Notes under the pieces: generated by a model | What the model saw: only the letters and a program-made list of their open reading frames with translations | The model's database searches: none | Told to the model about the DNA's origin: nothing | Assembly (NCBI GenBank): GCA_016715285.1 | Contig: JADKAO010000001.1 | Coordinates: 372,001 to 436,000 of the forward strand | DNA from: Actinomycetales bacterium | GTDB lineage: Bacteria; Actinomycetota; Actinomycetes; Actinomycetales; Dermatophilaceae | Direction: 5' to 3' | Length of the DNA stretch: 64,000 nt | Shown here: positions 43,555 through 53,232 of the stretch, piece after piece | How positions within the stretch are numbered: the stretch's first letter is position 1 | Layout: each line of letters begins with the position of its first letter | Program-made: the position numbers and the translations under genes

Positions 43555-44928
43555 GTGAGTACTGGCAAGGTCACCCCGATCAGCGGCTTCCTCGAGTTCC
43601 TCCCGGCCGAGCGTCTGGTGGAGCAGCACTTCCTCGACGTCATCCGGCGCACCTTTGAGCTGCACGGGTTCGCCTCGATCGAGACTCGTGCGGTGGAGCC
43701 GGTCGAGCGCCTGGCGGGCAAGGGCGGCGACGTCGACAAGGAGATCTACGGGATCACTCGGCTGGGCCGCCACGCCGATGACGCCACCGAGAGCGAGCTC
43801 GGGCTGCACTTCGACCTCACGGTGCCCTTTGCGCGGTACGTCGTCGAGAATGCAGGCAAGCTCGCGTTCCCGTTCAAGCGCTACCAAATCCAGAAGGTCT
43901 GGCGCGGGGAGCGTCCGCAGGAGGGTCGCTATCGCGAGTTCACCCAGTGCGATATCGACGTCGTCGACGTCGGCTCCCTCGCGAGTCACTTCGAGGCCGA
44001 GCTCCCGCTCGTCATCGCTGACGCCTTCGCCCAGCTACCCATTGGGCCCTTTGTCATCCAGGTCAACAACCGCAAGATCCCCCAGGGCTTCTATGAGGGG
44101 ATCGGGCTGACCGATATTGCCGGGACCCTGCGCGTTGTCGACAAGCTCGACAAGGTGGGGGCGGCCACCGTCGCGCGGCTCTTGGAGGAGGCTGGCGCCA
44201 CAGCTGATCAGGCGCAGGCCTGCCTCGACCTGGCCGCGATCAAGAGCACTGACCTCTCATTTGTCGATGAGGTCCGCGCTTTGGGCGTCTCCAACCCCAC
44301 CCTCGATGAGGGCCTCGCCGAACTCGCCGCAGTCATCACCGCGGGGATGGCCCACGCGCCCGGTGTGCTTGTCGCCGACCTCAAGATCGCGCGTGGGTTG
44401 GATTACTACACCGGAACGGTTTATGAGACCCAACTCGTGGGCTACGAGTCGTGGGGATCCTTCTGCAGCGGCGGACGGTATGACGCACTCGCCTCCGACG
44501 GCCGCACCACCTATCCAGGAGTGGGCATCTCGATTGGGCTCTCGCGCCTGCTTGGCCTGCTCATCGGCAAGGGCTTGGTCACGGCGAGCCGCAGCACCCC
44601 CGCCTGTGTCCTCGTCGCGGTCATCTCTGAGGACTCTCGTCCGCGCTCGCTTGCGGTCGCAACTGCGTTGCGGCGCAACGGCATACCGTGCGATGTTGCC
44701 CCTTCGGCGGCAAAGTTCGGCAAACAGATCAGGTATGCCGAGCGGCGCGGGATCCCGTACGTGTGGTTCCCAGCCGACGAGCCGACCGGCGACCTGAGCG
44801 ACCCGGCCGATGCTGCCCCGGCTCAAGACTCGGTCAAAGACATCCGTTCGGGTGAGCAGACCCCTGCCGACGCGGAGACGTGGCGACCGCCTGCTGGCGA
44901 CCTCGCGGTGATGATCCGGCGGAACTAG
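43555..44928 (+). CDS. hisS: histidyl-tRNA synthetase
   Basis: Class II HisRS, 457 residues. Motif 1 area is GFASIETRAVEPVE. Motif 2 contains KRYQIQKVWRGERPQEGRYREF. The histidine-binding loop is ARGLDYYTGTVYET, with GGRYDALA and motif 3 region GVGISIGLSRLLGL. A C-terminal anticodon-binding domain (ACVLVAVISEDSRPRSLAVA) follows. Start is GTG 43555. An ATA codon in RRNGIPCD lies in an octamer. The TAG stop overlaps the stop of the convergent gene in a CTAG. Confidence 0.95.
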   Translation: MSTGKVTPISGFLEFLPAERLVEQHFLDVIRRTFELHGFASIETRAVEPVERLAGKGGDVDKEIYGITRLGRHADDATESELGLHFDLTVPFARYVVENAGKLAFPFKRYQIQKVWRGERPQEGRYREFTQCDIDVVDVGSLASHFEAELPLVIADAFAQLPIGPFVIQVNNRKIPQGFYEGIGLTDIAGTLRVVDKLDKVGAATVARLLEEAGATADQAQACLDLAAIKSTDLSFVDEVRALGVSNPTLDEGLAELAAVITAGMAHAPGVLVADLKIARGLDYYTGTVYETQLVGYESWGSFCSGGRYDALASDGRTTYPGVGISIGLSRLLGLLIGKGLVTASRSTPACVLVAVISEDSRPRSLAVATALRRNGIPCDVAPSAAKFGKQIRYAERRGIPYVWFPADEPTGDLSDPADAAPAQDSVKDIRSGEQTPADAETWRPPAGDLAVMIRRN

Positions 44929-45533
44929 CGCGGCCGGAACCCCAGCCGGCGCAGTTCCACGGTCGCGAGGGCGGACACCACGGCCGGGTCTTTGGCTCGC
45001 CAGGCCGCAGCGGGATCGGCGCTGACCCGCTGCAGATCCTGGACCCGGCCAGTCGCCAGCGCTCGGAGGGCAAAGAGGTCGGCATCGGCCCCATCGCGGA
45101 GGAGCCCAGACGCGGCCTTTGCCTGCCGGATGAACCGCCACCTCATGGCAACCCATAGCCCTCCGACGAAAAGGATCGGGACCAGCGCGGTCATCCATCC
45201 GAGCAGCAACGCCGCCCGATCAACGGCAAGGCCAAGGTCAGCGCCAGCCGCCGCCAACTCACGCCCAGTGCCAGCCACGGCGCCAAACGGGGGCTGCAAC
45301 CGATCGCCGATGATGGGCAGATTCGCGACTTGGCGCTGGGCGTCACCCATCGCCGACGTCAGTCCCGAGCCGGCATCGCGCAACTGATCGGCGGGTCCGC
45401 GCAGCGCGACCGCCGTGGTGTAGACCAACCGGCCGGCATACGCCCAGGCGGTGATCCACAAGATCGCGAGGACGTCGGCAACTACCTGCCGAGCGCGTCG
45501 TCCAGGCAACTCGGCGTACAGCGAGACTGACAT
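44925..45533 (-). CDS. conserved membrane protein of unknown function
   Basis: About 202 residues with two transmembrane helices: one near the N-terminus (VVADVLAILWITAWAYAGRLVY) and one near residue 135 (LLGWMTALVPILFVGGLWVA). Between them lies an Ala/Gly-rich extracytoplasmic loop (DAGSGLTSAMGDAQRQVANL). The cytoplasmic C-terminus ends VVSALATVELRRLGFRP. I do not recognise a named family. ATG 45533 is chosen because the sequence upstream is unlike protein and belongs to the divergent ald region. It converges with hisS, the two stops sharing CTAG. Confidence 0.75.
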   Translation of the reverse strand: MSVSLYAELPGRRARQVVADVLAILWITAWAYAGRLVYTTAVALRGPADQLRDAGSGLTSAMGDAQRQVANLPIIGDRLQPPFGAVAGTGRELAAAGADLGLAVDRAALLLGWMTALVPILFVGGLWVAMRWRFIRQAKAASGLLRDGADADLFALRALATGRVQDLQRVSADPAAAWRAKDPAVVSALATVELRRLGFRPR

Positions 45534-45642
45534 CTGATGGACCACTTTCGTCGGGGGCTCTCGCTCTAGGATGAGCCATGCTCGCAGCGAGCAGGACCGG
45601 GGCAACGGCGCTCCGGTCTCGTCGTCCGGAAGGCAGATCGTC

Positions 45643-46759
45643 GTGAAGGTTGGCGTCCCCAGCGAAGTCAAGAACCACGAATACCGCGTCGCCATCACGC
45701 CCGTCGGCGTGAACGAGCTGAGAGAAAACGGGCACGAGGTCCTGATCCAGCGCGGAGCTGGCCTCGGGTCGTCGATCACCGATGATGATTTCCGCGCTCA
45801 GGGCGCACAGATCATCGACTCGGCTGATGACGTGTGGGGCGAGGCCGACATGGTGCTCAAGGTCAAGGAGCCCGTGGCCGAGGAATACCACCGGATGCGC
45901 GAGGGCCTCACGCTCTTTACCTACCTCCACTTGGCCGCGGATCGCCCCTTGACCGAGGAGCTATGCGCCCGCAAGGTCACGTCAATCGCTTACGAGACAG
46001 TGCAATTGCCGTCTGGAATGCTGCCGCTGCTCTACCCGATGTCTGAGGTGGCGGGCTGTCTGGCCCCGCAGGTCGGCGCATATTCGATGATGCGGGCCCA
46101 AGGCGGCCGTGGTGTCCTCATGGGCGGCGTCGGCGGTGTCGCCAATGCCAAGGTGGTCGTGCTCGGCGCCGGGGTCGCGGGCCAAAACGCCGCCAATATC
46201 GCGCTCGGCATGGGCGCTGAGGTCACCATGCTCGACGTCGACCTCGACAAGCTGCGGATGAGCTTCTGGCGCTACGACAACCGCGTCCGACAGATCGCGT
46301 CGTCGTCGCTTTCGGTGCGCCAAGAAGTCCTGGGCGCCGACATGGTCATCGGGACCGTCCTCATCCCCGGTGCCAAGGCGCCCAAGCTCGTCACCGACGA
46401 CATGGTCGCGCAGATGAAGCCGGGCTCGGTGCTTGTCGACGTCGCGATCGACCAGGGTGGGTGCTTCGAGGGCAGCCGTCCCACGACGCACGCGGACCCC
46501 ACCTTCGACGGTCCACAACTCGATTTACTACTGCGTCGCGAATATGCCTGGGGCAGTGCCGAATACGTCGACCTGGGCGCTCACGAACGCAACGCTCCCG
46601 TATGCCGTGCGCCTCGCCAACCAAGGGTGGCTCGCGGCGTTGCACGCCTCGCCTGCGCTCGCGCTGGGCCTGAACACGCATGCGGGTGAGGTCACCTACC
46701 AGGGCGTTGCCGACGCTTTCGGTATGCCGTGTCGCTCGGTTGCGGAGATCCTCGGCTGA
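45643..46759 (+). pseudogene. ald: alanine dehydrogenase, one frameshift near the C-terminus
   Basis: Ald interconverts L-alanine and pyruvate with NAD+. The start GTG 45643 has GGAAGG upstream. Seen: VGVPSEVKNHEYRVAITP, substrate residues in VLKVKEPVAEEY, the active-site His in FTYLHLAADRPL, the nucleotide loop VVLGAGVAGQNAANIALGMG, and DVAIDQGGCFEGSRPTTH. After ADPTF one extra G near 46507 shifts the frame; the other frame gives TVHNSIYYCVANMPGAVPNT to VAEILG and a TGA at 46757-46759. The restored length of about 371 is exactly the family size, so a sequencing error is likely. It is the only such break I see outside 18-29 kb. Confidence 0.87.
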
Positions 46760-46791
46760 CTCGTTCTGACAGAGCACCTGCCGCAAAGGCT

Positions 46792-47730
46792 GTGCCGACC
46801 GTGCCGGTTCAGGATCGCCTGGACCGGCAGGCACAAACGTGGTTTGACCATCTCGACGTCGAGCGTGGCGTCTCGACGAACACCTTGCTGTCATATCGAC
46901 GGGACATCCGGCGATATCTGGCGTTCCTCAGAGAGCGTGGCATCTCAGACTTGGCCAACGTCGCTGAGCCTCAGGTGAGCGACTTCGTGGCGAGTATGAC
47001 GGCTCCCACCGATGGCCAACCCCGGCTGGCCGCGAGTTCGGCGGGTCGTACCCTCATCGCGGTGCGGGGGTTGCACCGATTCCTCGCTGAGGAGGGCGTC
47101 GCCACCGCGGATCCGGCTGCTGCGGTGGCCCCGCCGAAGACCGCGCTCCGGTTGCCCAAGGCGATCTCGATCGAGGAAGTCGAGCGGCTTCTGGAGGCGA
47201 GTTCGCTCGGGGACACGCCCGAATCCCTTCGCGACCGCGCGCTGCTCGAAGTGCTCTATAGCGTCGGCGCCCGCGTCTCGGAGGCGGTTGGCCTCGACAT
47301 CGATGACCTGGACCTCGAGCACGGGAGCGTCCGGCTCTTTGGCAAGGGCTCCAAAGCTCGCATCGTGCCCATCGGGCGCCTTGCGCGCGAGGCGGTCACG
47401 GCATACCTCGTCCGGGCTCGTCCGATCTTGGCGAGCCGGGGGCGCGGTCTCCCCGCGCTCTTTTTGGGCACTCGCGGCGGCCGACTGACGCGCCAGGCAG
47501 CGTGGGTCGCCATCGAGTCCGCCGCCGTCCGAGCGGGGATCAGCGGGCACGTGTCCCCGCACACCCTCCGGCATTCGTTCGCGACCCACTTGCTTGACGG
47601 CGGGGCGGACATCCGCGTGGTGCAGGAACTCCTCGGGCACGCGTCCGTGACCACGACCCAGATCTACACGATGGTCACCGTGGCGCGCCTTCGAGAGGTG
47701 TATGCCGAGGCGCACCCCCGAGCCCGCTGA
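46792..47730 (+). CDS. xerD: tyrosine recombinase XerD
   Basis: A site-specific recombinase that resolves chromosome dimers at dif with XerC. About 312 residues: an N-terminal SAM-like core-binding domain (RGVSTNTLLSYRRDIRRYL), then the catalytic domain with Arg in YSVGARVSEAVGL, Lys in GKGSKARIVPIG, HTLRHSFATHLLDGG (His, Arg), LGHASVTTTQIY (His, then nucleophile Tyr). The start is GTG 46792 or 46801; upstream codons belong to ald. It leads the conserved xerD-parA-scpA-scpB-rluB run. Confidence 0.93.
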   Translation: MPTVPVQDRLDRQAQTWFDHLDVERGVSTNTLLSYRRDIRRYLAFLRERGISDLANVAEPQVSDFVASMTAPTDGQPRLAASSAGRTLIAVRGLHRFLAEEGVATADPAAAVAPPKTALRLPKAISIEEVERLLEASSLGDTPESLRDRALLEVLYSVGARVSEAVGLDIDDLDLEHGSVRLFGKGSKARIVPIGRLAREAVTAYLVRARPILASRGRGLPALFLGTRGGRLTRQAAWVAIESAAVRAGISGHVSPHTLRHSFATHLLDGGADIRVVQELLGHASVTTTQIYTMVTVARLREVYAEAHPRAR

Positions 47731-47796
47731 TAAGGTCACTGTCGATCAGCGAGACGCTGACCGAGATCGATCGCGACGTGGAGGAGCAGACGTCAG

Positions 47797-48732
47797 ATGA
47801 GCGACGGACAGCCACCCACCGCTGATGCCGCGTTGGAACCGGACACCCTGATTGACGTGCCCAAGACGCCCCGACCTCCTGGCTCGGATGGAGCATTAGG
47901 GCCGACGGGGCGGCCACTACCGCACTTCCCGACCCCGCCGCAGCTGGCTGGCCACGGCCCCGCGCGGATTATTGCCATGTGCAACCAGAAGGGCGGGGTC
48001 GGCAAGACCACGACGACCATCAACCTTGGCGCCGCACTCGCCGAGCTTGGCCGCAAGGTCCTGCTCGTGGACTTCGACCCGCAAGGGGCCCTGTCGGTCG
48101 GCCTTGGCGTGCCGACCCATGAGCTCGACATCACGATCTACAACTTGCTCACCGAGCGCCATCACGACATCCGCGACGTTATCCAGCACACGACGACGCC
48201 CGGCCTCGACGTTGTGCCCGCCAATATCGACCTCTCAGCAGCTGAAGTCCAGCTCGTCGGAGAGGTCGCACGCGAGCAGATCCTCGCCCGCGCTCTACGG
48301 CCGATCATGGACGACTACGACGTCGTCATGATCGACTGCCAGCCATCGCTGGGCCTGCTGACCGTCAATGCGCTGACCGCCGCCCACGGCGTCATCATCC
48401 CGCTGGAGTGCGAGTTCTTCGCCATGCGCGGCGTGGCCCTGCTCGTCGAGACCATCGAGAAGATCACCGACCGGCTCAACCCACGGCTGCAGATCGACGG
48501 CATCCTCGCGACGATGTATGACGCCCGCACCTTGCATAGCCGTGAGGTGGTCCGGTCCGTCGTCGACCACTTCGGGGATCAGGTCTTCCACACCGTGGTA
48601 AGCCGCACCGTGAAATTCCCCGACGCCAGCCTGGCTGCCGAGCCGATCACCACCTATGCCAGCGCGCATCCTGCTGCCGCGGCATACCGGCAGCTTGCTC
48701 GCGAACTCATCGCCCGCGGCGGCGCGGCGTAA
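47797..48732 (+). CDS. ParA-family ATPase of the scpAB locus
   Basis: 311 residues. A disordered Pro-rich N-terminus (~55 residues) precedes a deviant Walker A (CNQKGGVGKTTTTINLG), LLVDFDPQGALSVGLG, and VVMIDCQPSLGLLTVNAL (Walker B region). It resembles mycobacterial Rv1708, encoded just before scpA, rather than the origin-proximal ParA that pairs with ParB, and no parB is adjacent. A role in chromosome organisation with ScpAB is inferred from context. Confidence 0.9.
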   Translation: MSDGQPPTADAALEPDTLIDVPKTPRPPGSDGALGPTGRPLPHFPTPPQLAGHGPARIIAMCNQKGGVGKTTTTINLGAALAELGRKVLLVDFDPQGALSVGLGVPTHELDITIYNLLTERHHDIRDVIQHTTTPGLDVVPANIDLSAAEVQLVGEVAREQILARALRPIMDDYDVVMIDCQPSLGLLTVNALTAAHGVIIPLECEFFAMRGVALLVETIEKITDRLNPRLQIDGILATMYDARTLHSREVVRSVVDHFGDQVFHTVVSRTVKFPDASLAAEPITTYASAHPAAAAYRQLARELIARGGAA

Positions 48733-48753
48733 CGTCCGCCGACCCCGATTCTC

Positions 48754-49725
48754 GTGACTGAACTCGATGCGGCCTCGTTGCCGCTGGCCACGCCGCCTGC
48801 GGCCAGCGACTCAGTTGTGCCTGGCGGGGTTCTGACGCGGCGCGCCGCGGTGACGCCTTTCGAAGTGCACCTCGATGTGTTCGAGGGGCCTTTCGACTTG
48901 CTGCTCGGGCTCATCGCCAAACACAAGCTCGACATCACCGAAATCGCGCTGGCGAAGGTGACCGACGAGTTCATCGCGCACCTCACCGCAGCCCGCTCCC
49001 GGGGTACGGAGTGGGACCTGTCTCAAGCGTCCGAGTTCCTGCTCGTCGCGGCTACCTTGCTCGATCTCAAGGCAGCTCGGTTGCTTCCGAGCACTGGACC
49101 CGATGACGACGAAGACCTCGCGCTCATCGAGGCCCGCGATCTGCTCTTCGCGCGGCTTCTCCAGTACCGGGCCTTTAAGGACCTCGCCGCGACATTCGCT
49201 GAGCGGATGGCGACGCACGGCCGGCTCATGCCGCGGCAGGCGGGTCTGGAACCACGCTTCGCTGCCCTCATGCCCGAGTTGATCATGGGCATCACCCGCG
49301 AACAACTGGCCATGATCGCGGCGCGGGCGATGATGCCCAAGGTACCGCCGTCAGTTAGCTTGGAGCATCTCCACGCAGTGCACGTGAGCGTCGCCGAGCA
49401 AGCCGCTCTCCTGGTCGAGCGACTGCGGGAGAGCGGCGAATGCTCGTTTCGGGATTTAGTCGCAGACGCCGAGTCGACCTTGGTCATCGTGGCCCGGTTC
49501 CTCGCGGTGCTGGAGCTCTACCGAGAGAACGCAATTGCGGTCGAGCAGTCAGCGCCCTTAGCTGACCTCGTGATCCGTTGGGTTGGCACAGAGCAGGGTG
49601 AGATCGTCGTCCACGATGATTATGACGCTTACGACGACCGCAACGAGCCGCATGAGGGTGACGACAGCGACGCCGTTGTCGACACGGATCACCGTGCGTC
49701 AGGCGAGATTGGGAGCCAACTGTGA
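48754..49725 (+). CDS. scpA: segregation and condensation protein A
   Basis: The kleisin subunit of the SMC condensin complex, 323 residues. The N-terminal FEVHLDVFEGPFDLLLGLIA with KHKLDITEIALAKVTDEFI, the middle SEFLLVAATLLDLKAARLLP, and the C-terminal winged-helix (FRDLVADAESTLVIVARFLA) are typical. The acidic C-terminal tail is lineage-specific. GTG 48754 is the start, and it overlaps scpB by four bases. Confidence 0.93.
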   Translation: MTELDAASLPLATPPAASDSVVPGGVLTRRAAVTPFEVHLDVFEGPFDLLLGLIAKHKLDITEIALAKVTDEFIAHLTAARSRGTEWDLSQASEFLLVAATLLDLKAARLLPSTGPDDDEDLALIEARDLLFARLLQYRAFKDLAATFAERMATHGRLMPRQAGLEPRFAALMPELIMGITREQLAMIAARAMMPKVPPSVSLEHLHAVHVSVAEQAALLVERLRESGECSFRDLVADAESTLVIVARFLAVLELYRENAIAVEQSAPLADLVIRWVGTEQGEIVVHDDYDAYDDRNEPHEGDDSDAVVDTDHRASGEIGSQL

Positions 49726-50360
49726 CCATGCACGATGCACCATTGCCTCCCGGCACCGAGGCCGATCCTGACGAAACAACGGGCCAGGTCGCGTTCGATG
49801 TGGCGACCTTCCCCGGAGGTGCGCGCTCGGCGCTCGAGGCCGTCCTCATGGTCGTTGACGAGCCGGTCAGCGAAGTGTCGCTCGCGACGGCGCTTGAGCT
49901 TCCTGTGGATGCGGTTCGGCACCACCTCCAGGCGTTAGAAGCGGAGTATGCCGCGGCGCACCGTGGGTTTACCTTGCGCGCCATCGGGGGCGGCTGGCGG
50001 ATGTACAGCAGAGCCGAGTACGCGCAGATCGTGGAGAAGTTCCTCCTGGACGGTCACCAGGCACGCTTGACACAGGCGTCATTGGAGACCTTGGCGGTCA
50101 TCGCCTACAAACAGCCAGTCTCGCGCTCACGGATTGGGGCGGTGCGTGGTGTCAATGTTGACGGTGTGGTACGCACCCTCATGTCGCGCGGACTGATCGA
50201 AGAGCAGGGTGAAGGAGAGGGCGGCGCGATCATGTACGGCACCACTTCGTATTTCCTCCAACGGATGGGGTTGGACTCGATCGACGAGTTGCTCCCGCTG
50301 GCGCCCTTCCTGCCCGATGCGGACCTGCTGGACGAGATCGCGGAAGCAGGTCGGATATGA
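49722..50360 (+). CDS. scpB: segregation and condensation protein B
   Basis: The kite subunit that binds ScpA in the SMC complex. 212 residues with two winged-helix domains: ALEAVLMVVDEPVSEVSLAT, and QASLETLAVIAYKQPVSRSRIGAVRGVNVD with LMSRGLIEE. GTG 49722 overlaps the scpA stop (GTGA), and the stop overlaps rluB (ATGA). Confidence 0.93.
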   Translation: MTMHDAPLPPGTEADPDETTGQVAFDVATFPGGARSALEAVLMVVDEPVSEVSLATALELPVDAVRHHLQALEAEYAAAHRGFTLRAIGGGWRMYSRAEYAQIVEKFLLDGHQARLTQASLETLAVIAYKQPVSRSRIGAVRGVNVDGVVRTLMSRGLIEEQGEGEGGAIMYGTTSYFLQRMGLDSIDELLPLAPFLPDADLLDEIAEAGRI

Positions 50361-51328
50361 CCCGGGAGAGTGGCAGCGGCAGCCAGCGTCGCGGCGGAGC
50401 ACGTCCACCAGGCAAGGGTGCAGCTTCCACCTTTGGCCAGCGGTCCGCCAGCCCGAGATCCTCGGGTCAGAAGCTCTCGGGTCAGAAGCCCTCGGGGCAG
50501 CGCTCGGCGGGATCCCGCTTCGCCGGCTCCACCAAACCCAATCAGCCCACACGCCTGCCCGACCGCCAGGGCCCCGTCACACCCATGGTCGACATGCATG
50601 ACCCCGATGGCGTGCGGCTGCAGAAGCTCCTGGCAGCCGCCGGGGTCGGCTCCCGGCGCACGTGCGAGAACCTCATCACCGCAGGTCGGGTCGAAGTCGA
50701 CGGCCAGGTCGTGACCGAACTCGGCACCCGGGTCGATCCCTCCCGCCGCACCGTGCACGTCGATGGCGAGCGCGTCCAACTCGACGAAACCCGCGTCTAC
50801 TTAGCCTTCAACAAGCCGCTCGGCGTGGTGTCGACGATGAACGACGAACTCGGTCGTCCGTCGATCAGCGACTACCTCGGTAACCGCAACGAACGGCTTT
50901 TCCACGTCGGTCGCCTCGACGCCGACACCGAGGGCTTGCTGCTGCTCACCAACGACGGCGACCTCGCCCACCGACTGCAGCACCCGGCATACGGTGTCTT
51001 GAAGACCTACCTCGCGCAGGTTCCCGGCCCCATCCCTCGCGACCTGGGCAAACGACTGCGCGCGGGAATCGAGTTGGAGGATGGGCCTGTGTCAGTCGAC
51101 TCCTTCAAGGTCGTCGACTCCGCGCCCGGCAAGGCGCTTGTCGAGGTGGTCCTTCACGAAGGCCGAAAGCATGTCGTGCGCCGCCTCCTGGCCGAAGTGG
51201 GACATCCCGTGGTGACCTTGGTCCGCACCGATGTCGGCCCGATCAGGCTTGGTGACCTGACATCGGGCAAGACTCGCTCATTGTCACGCGCCGAGGTCGG
51301 TGCGCTGTACACCGCGGCCGGGCTCTGA
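50357..51328 (+). CDS. rluB: rRNA pseudouridine synthase, RluB/RsuA type
   Basis: A 323-residue pseudouridine synthase. The first ~80 residues are Ser/Gly/Arg-rich and disordered, with short GQKLSGQK-like repeats. An S4 RNA-binding domain follows (VRLQKLLAAAGVGSRRTCENLI), then the catalytic domain with the Asp in FHVGRLDADTEGLLLLTNDG, the FNKPLGVVSTMND block and VLHEGRKHVVRRL. It probably modifies the 23S rRNA helix 89-93 region. Confidence 0.92.
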   Translation: MTRESGSGSQRRGGARPPGKGAASTFGQRSASPRSSGQKLSGQKPSGQRSAGSRFAGSTKPNQPTRLPDRQGPVTPMVDMHDPDGVRLQKLLAAAGVGSRRTCENLITAGRVEVDGQVVTELGTRVDPSRRTVHVDGERVQLDETRVYLAFNKPLGVVSTMNDELGRPSISDYLGNRNERLFHVGRLDADTEGLLLLTNDGDLAHRLQHPAYGVLKTYLAQVPGPIPRDLGKRLRAGIELEDGPVSVDSFKVVDSAPGKALVEVVLHEGRKHVVRRLLAEVGHPVVTLVRTDVGPIRLGDLTSGKTRSLSRAEVGALYTAAGL

Positions 51329-51359
51329 GACGAACCGAGTGATGGGAGAGGTACGCGCA

Positions 51360-52445
51360 GTGGGCATGAAAGTCCAAATCCGCGGGACCGGCCTGATCGG
51401 CACGAGCCTCGGGATTGCGTTGTCCCGCAAAGGGTATGCCGTGACGCTTTCTGACCCGTCGCCCACAGCAGAGCGGCTGGCGCGCGATCTGGGAGCGGGC
51501 GCCCTCGTGACCGGCGGCGGCGACGAGCCTGACCTGATCGTGGTGGCTGCCCCTCCCGACGTTGCTGGGGCGGTGGTCCAATGCGCGTTGGCCGACCACC
51601 CCTCATCAGTCGTGACCGATGTGGCGTCCGTCAAGGGCGTGATCCTGACGCACCTGATCGACGTGGGCGCCGATTTGTCGCGGTATGTCGGCGGGCACCC
51701 CATGGCCGGTCGTGAGCGTTCCGGAGCAATGCACGCGCGAGGTGACCTTTTTGAGGGACGCGCGTGGGTCATCGTGCCAACGGATGTGAGCCGCACGTCG
51801 GCAACGGATCTGGTGCAGCAGATCGCGCGTGACGCGGGTTCGGTCACGATGGTCATGGCAGCCTCCGAGCATGACAAGGCTGTTGCCACGGTTTCGCATG
51901 TACCGCAGATCGTATCGAGTTTGGTGGCCGCACAGCTTCGGCTCATTGATCAGGATGCCGTTGCCTTGGCCGGCCAAGGGCTGCGGGACGTCACAAGGAT
52001 CGCGGCAAGTGACCCGAGGTTGTGGACTCAGATCTTGGCAGGCAATGCCGAAGCGGTGGGTGGTGTCCTCCGTCGGGTGCACGGTGAGCTCGGTGAACTC
52101 ATCGAGGCCCTCCATGGCCTCATGCCCGAGAGTGATGGGTTGGGCAGCCTCGATGTCGTCGCGCGGGCTCTCACTGCGGGCAATAGCGGTCATGCTCTGA
52201 TTCCGGGCAAGCACGGAGCAGCGCCCGCGGCATACGACTCTGTGACCGCATTGGTGCCCGACACACCAGGTGAGCTCGCGCGGCTGTTGACCGATGTCGG
52301 TGAGGCGGGCGTCAATCTTGAAGACCTCCGCCTTGACCACGGCCTCGGGCAGCCGTTTGGGTTGGCCGAAATCCTGGTCGTGCCGGCAGCGGCGGAGCGG
52401 CTGCGGCGAGCCCTAGAACGCCAGGGTTGGCGGGTGTTGGAGTGA
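51360..52445 (+). CDS. tyrA: prephenate dehydrogenase
   Basis: TyrA oxidises prephenate in tyrosine synthesis. 361 residues: a Rossmann loop (IRGTGLIGTSLGIALSRKGY), catalytic-His region VGGHPMAGRERSGAMHA, ASEHDKAVATVSHVPQIVSS, and a C-terminal ACT domain (ALVPDTPGELARLLTDVG) that may bind tyrosine. Start GTG 51360 follows GGGAGAGG by eight bases. It sits between rluB and cmk and overlaps cmk by one base. Confidence 0.92.
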   Translation: MGMKVQIRGTGLIGTSLGIALSRKGYAVTLSDPSPTAERLARDLGAGALVTGGGDEPDLIVVAAPPDVAGAVVQCALADHPSSVVTDVASVKGVILTHLIDVGADLSRYVGGHPMAGRERSGAMHARGDLFEGRAWVIVPTDVSRTSATDLVQQIARDAGSVTMVMAASEHDKAVATVSHVPQIVSSLVAAQLRLIDQDAVALAGQGLRDVTRIAASDPRLWTQILAGNAEAVGGVLRRVHGELGELIEALHGLMPESDGLGSLDVVARALTAGNSGHALIPGKHGAAPAAYDSVTALVPDTPGELARLLTDVGEAGVNLEDLRLDHGLGQPFGLAEILVVPAAAERLRRALERQGWRVLE

Positions 52446-53197
52446 TGGACGCGCGCCCGCGTGAACCGCAGACTAAGCGAGACTCCCGAGCGCGAAGTCA
52501 GTCCCCGCTCGTCGTCGCGATCGACGGACCGTCTGGCTCGGGCAAGTCCAGTGTGTCGCGCGCTGCTGCGCGCGGGCTCAATGCCGCCTATTTGGACACC
52601 GGCGCTATGTACCGAGCGTTGACCTGGTGGCTGCTGGAGCGCGGAATCGATCTCGCGGACGCGGATGCCGTTGCCCAGGCGGCGCCGGGTTGTCCCATCC
52701 GGATGGGCATGGATCCGCTTGCCCCCACGGTCGCGGTGGGCGAGGTAGACGTTGGGGCCGCAATTCGCACTGAACGGGTAACCAGTCGCGTGTCGCAGGT
52801 CGCTATCGTTCCCGCCGTGCGCGGGCTCATGTGCCGTTGGCAACGCGAACTGATCGCCGAGGCGACGAGCCGGGCGGGTGCTGTGGTTGCGGAGGGGCGC
52901 GATGTGACGACAGTTGTCGCGCCAGACGCCGATGTCCGGATCCTCCTGACCGCGAGTGAGGACGCTCGCTTAGCCCGGAGGGCACGGCAAACCCATGGCT
53001 CTGTTGACGCCGGGGCGATCGACGCCACGCGTGACCTCGTCTTGGAACGCGATCGGGTGGATTCAACGGTCTCGGAATTCACCTCAGCTATCGACGGAGT
53101 CACGTTGCTGGACACCTCTCACTTAGACTTCCGGCAATCGGTCGATGCGGTCCTTGCCATCGTGGAGAACTCCTGGGGGACGGCCGGTTCGGGGTAA
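52445..53197 (+). CDS. cmk: cytidylate kinase
   Basis: CMP/dCMP kinase of 250 residues. The P-loop is AIDGPSGSGKSSVSRA, followed by LNAAYLDTGAMYRALTWW, the CMP-binding VAEGRDVTTVVAPDADV, and the lid Arg region ARLARRARQ. ATG 52445 overlaps the tyrA stop (TGATG). The order rluB-(tyrA)-cmk-(acyltransferase)-der is conserved in actinobacteria. Confidence 0.94.
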   Translation: MDARPREPQTKRDSRARSQSPLVVAIDGPSGSGKSSVSRAAARGLNAAYLDTGAMYRALTWWLLERGIDLADADAVAQAAPGCPIRMGMDPLAPTVAVGEVDVGAAIRTERVTSRVSQVAIVPAVRGLMCRWQRELIAEATSRAGAVVAEGRDVTTVVAPDADVRILLTASEDARLARRARQTHGSVDAGAIDATRDLVLERDRVDSTVSEFTSAIDGVTLLDTSHLDFRQSVDAVLAIVENSWGTAGSG

Positions 53198-53232
53198 AGC
53201 TGGTCGAGCTGTGGTGAGGGGAGGCATGTCGC

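Noticed and set aside
46792..47730. XerD as the integrase of a phage or integrative element.
   Set aside because: It sits in the conserved housekeeping xerD-parA-scpAB run and lacks phage genes around it.
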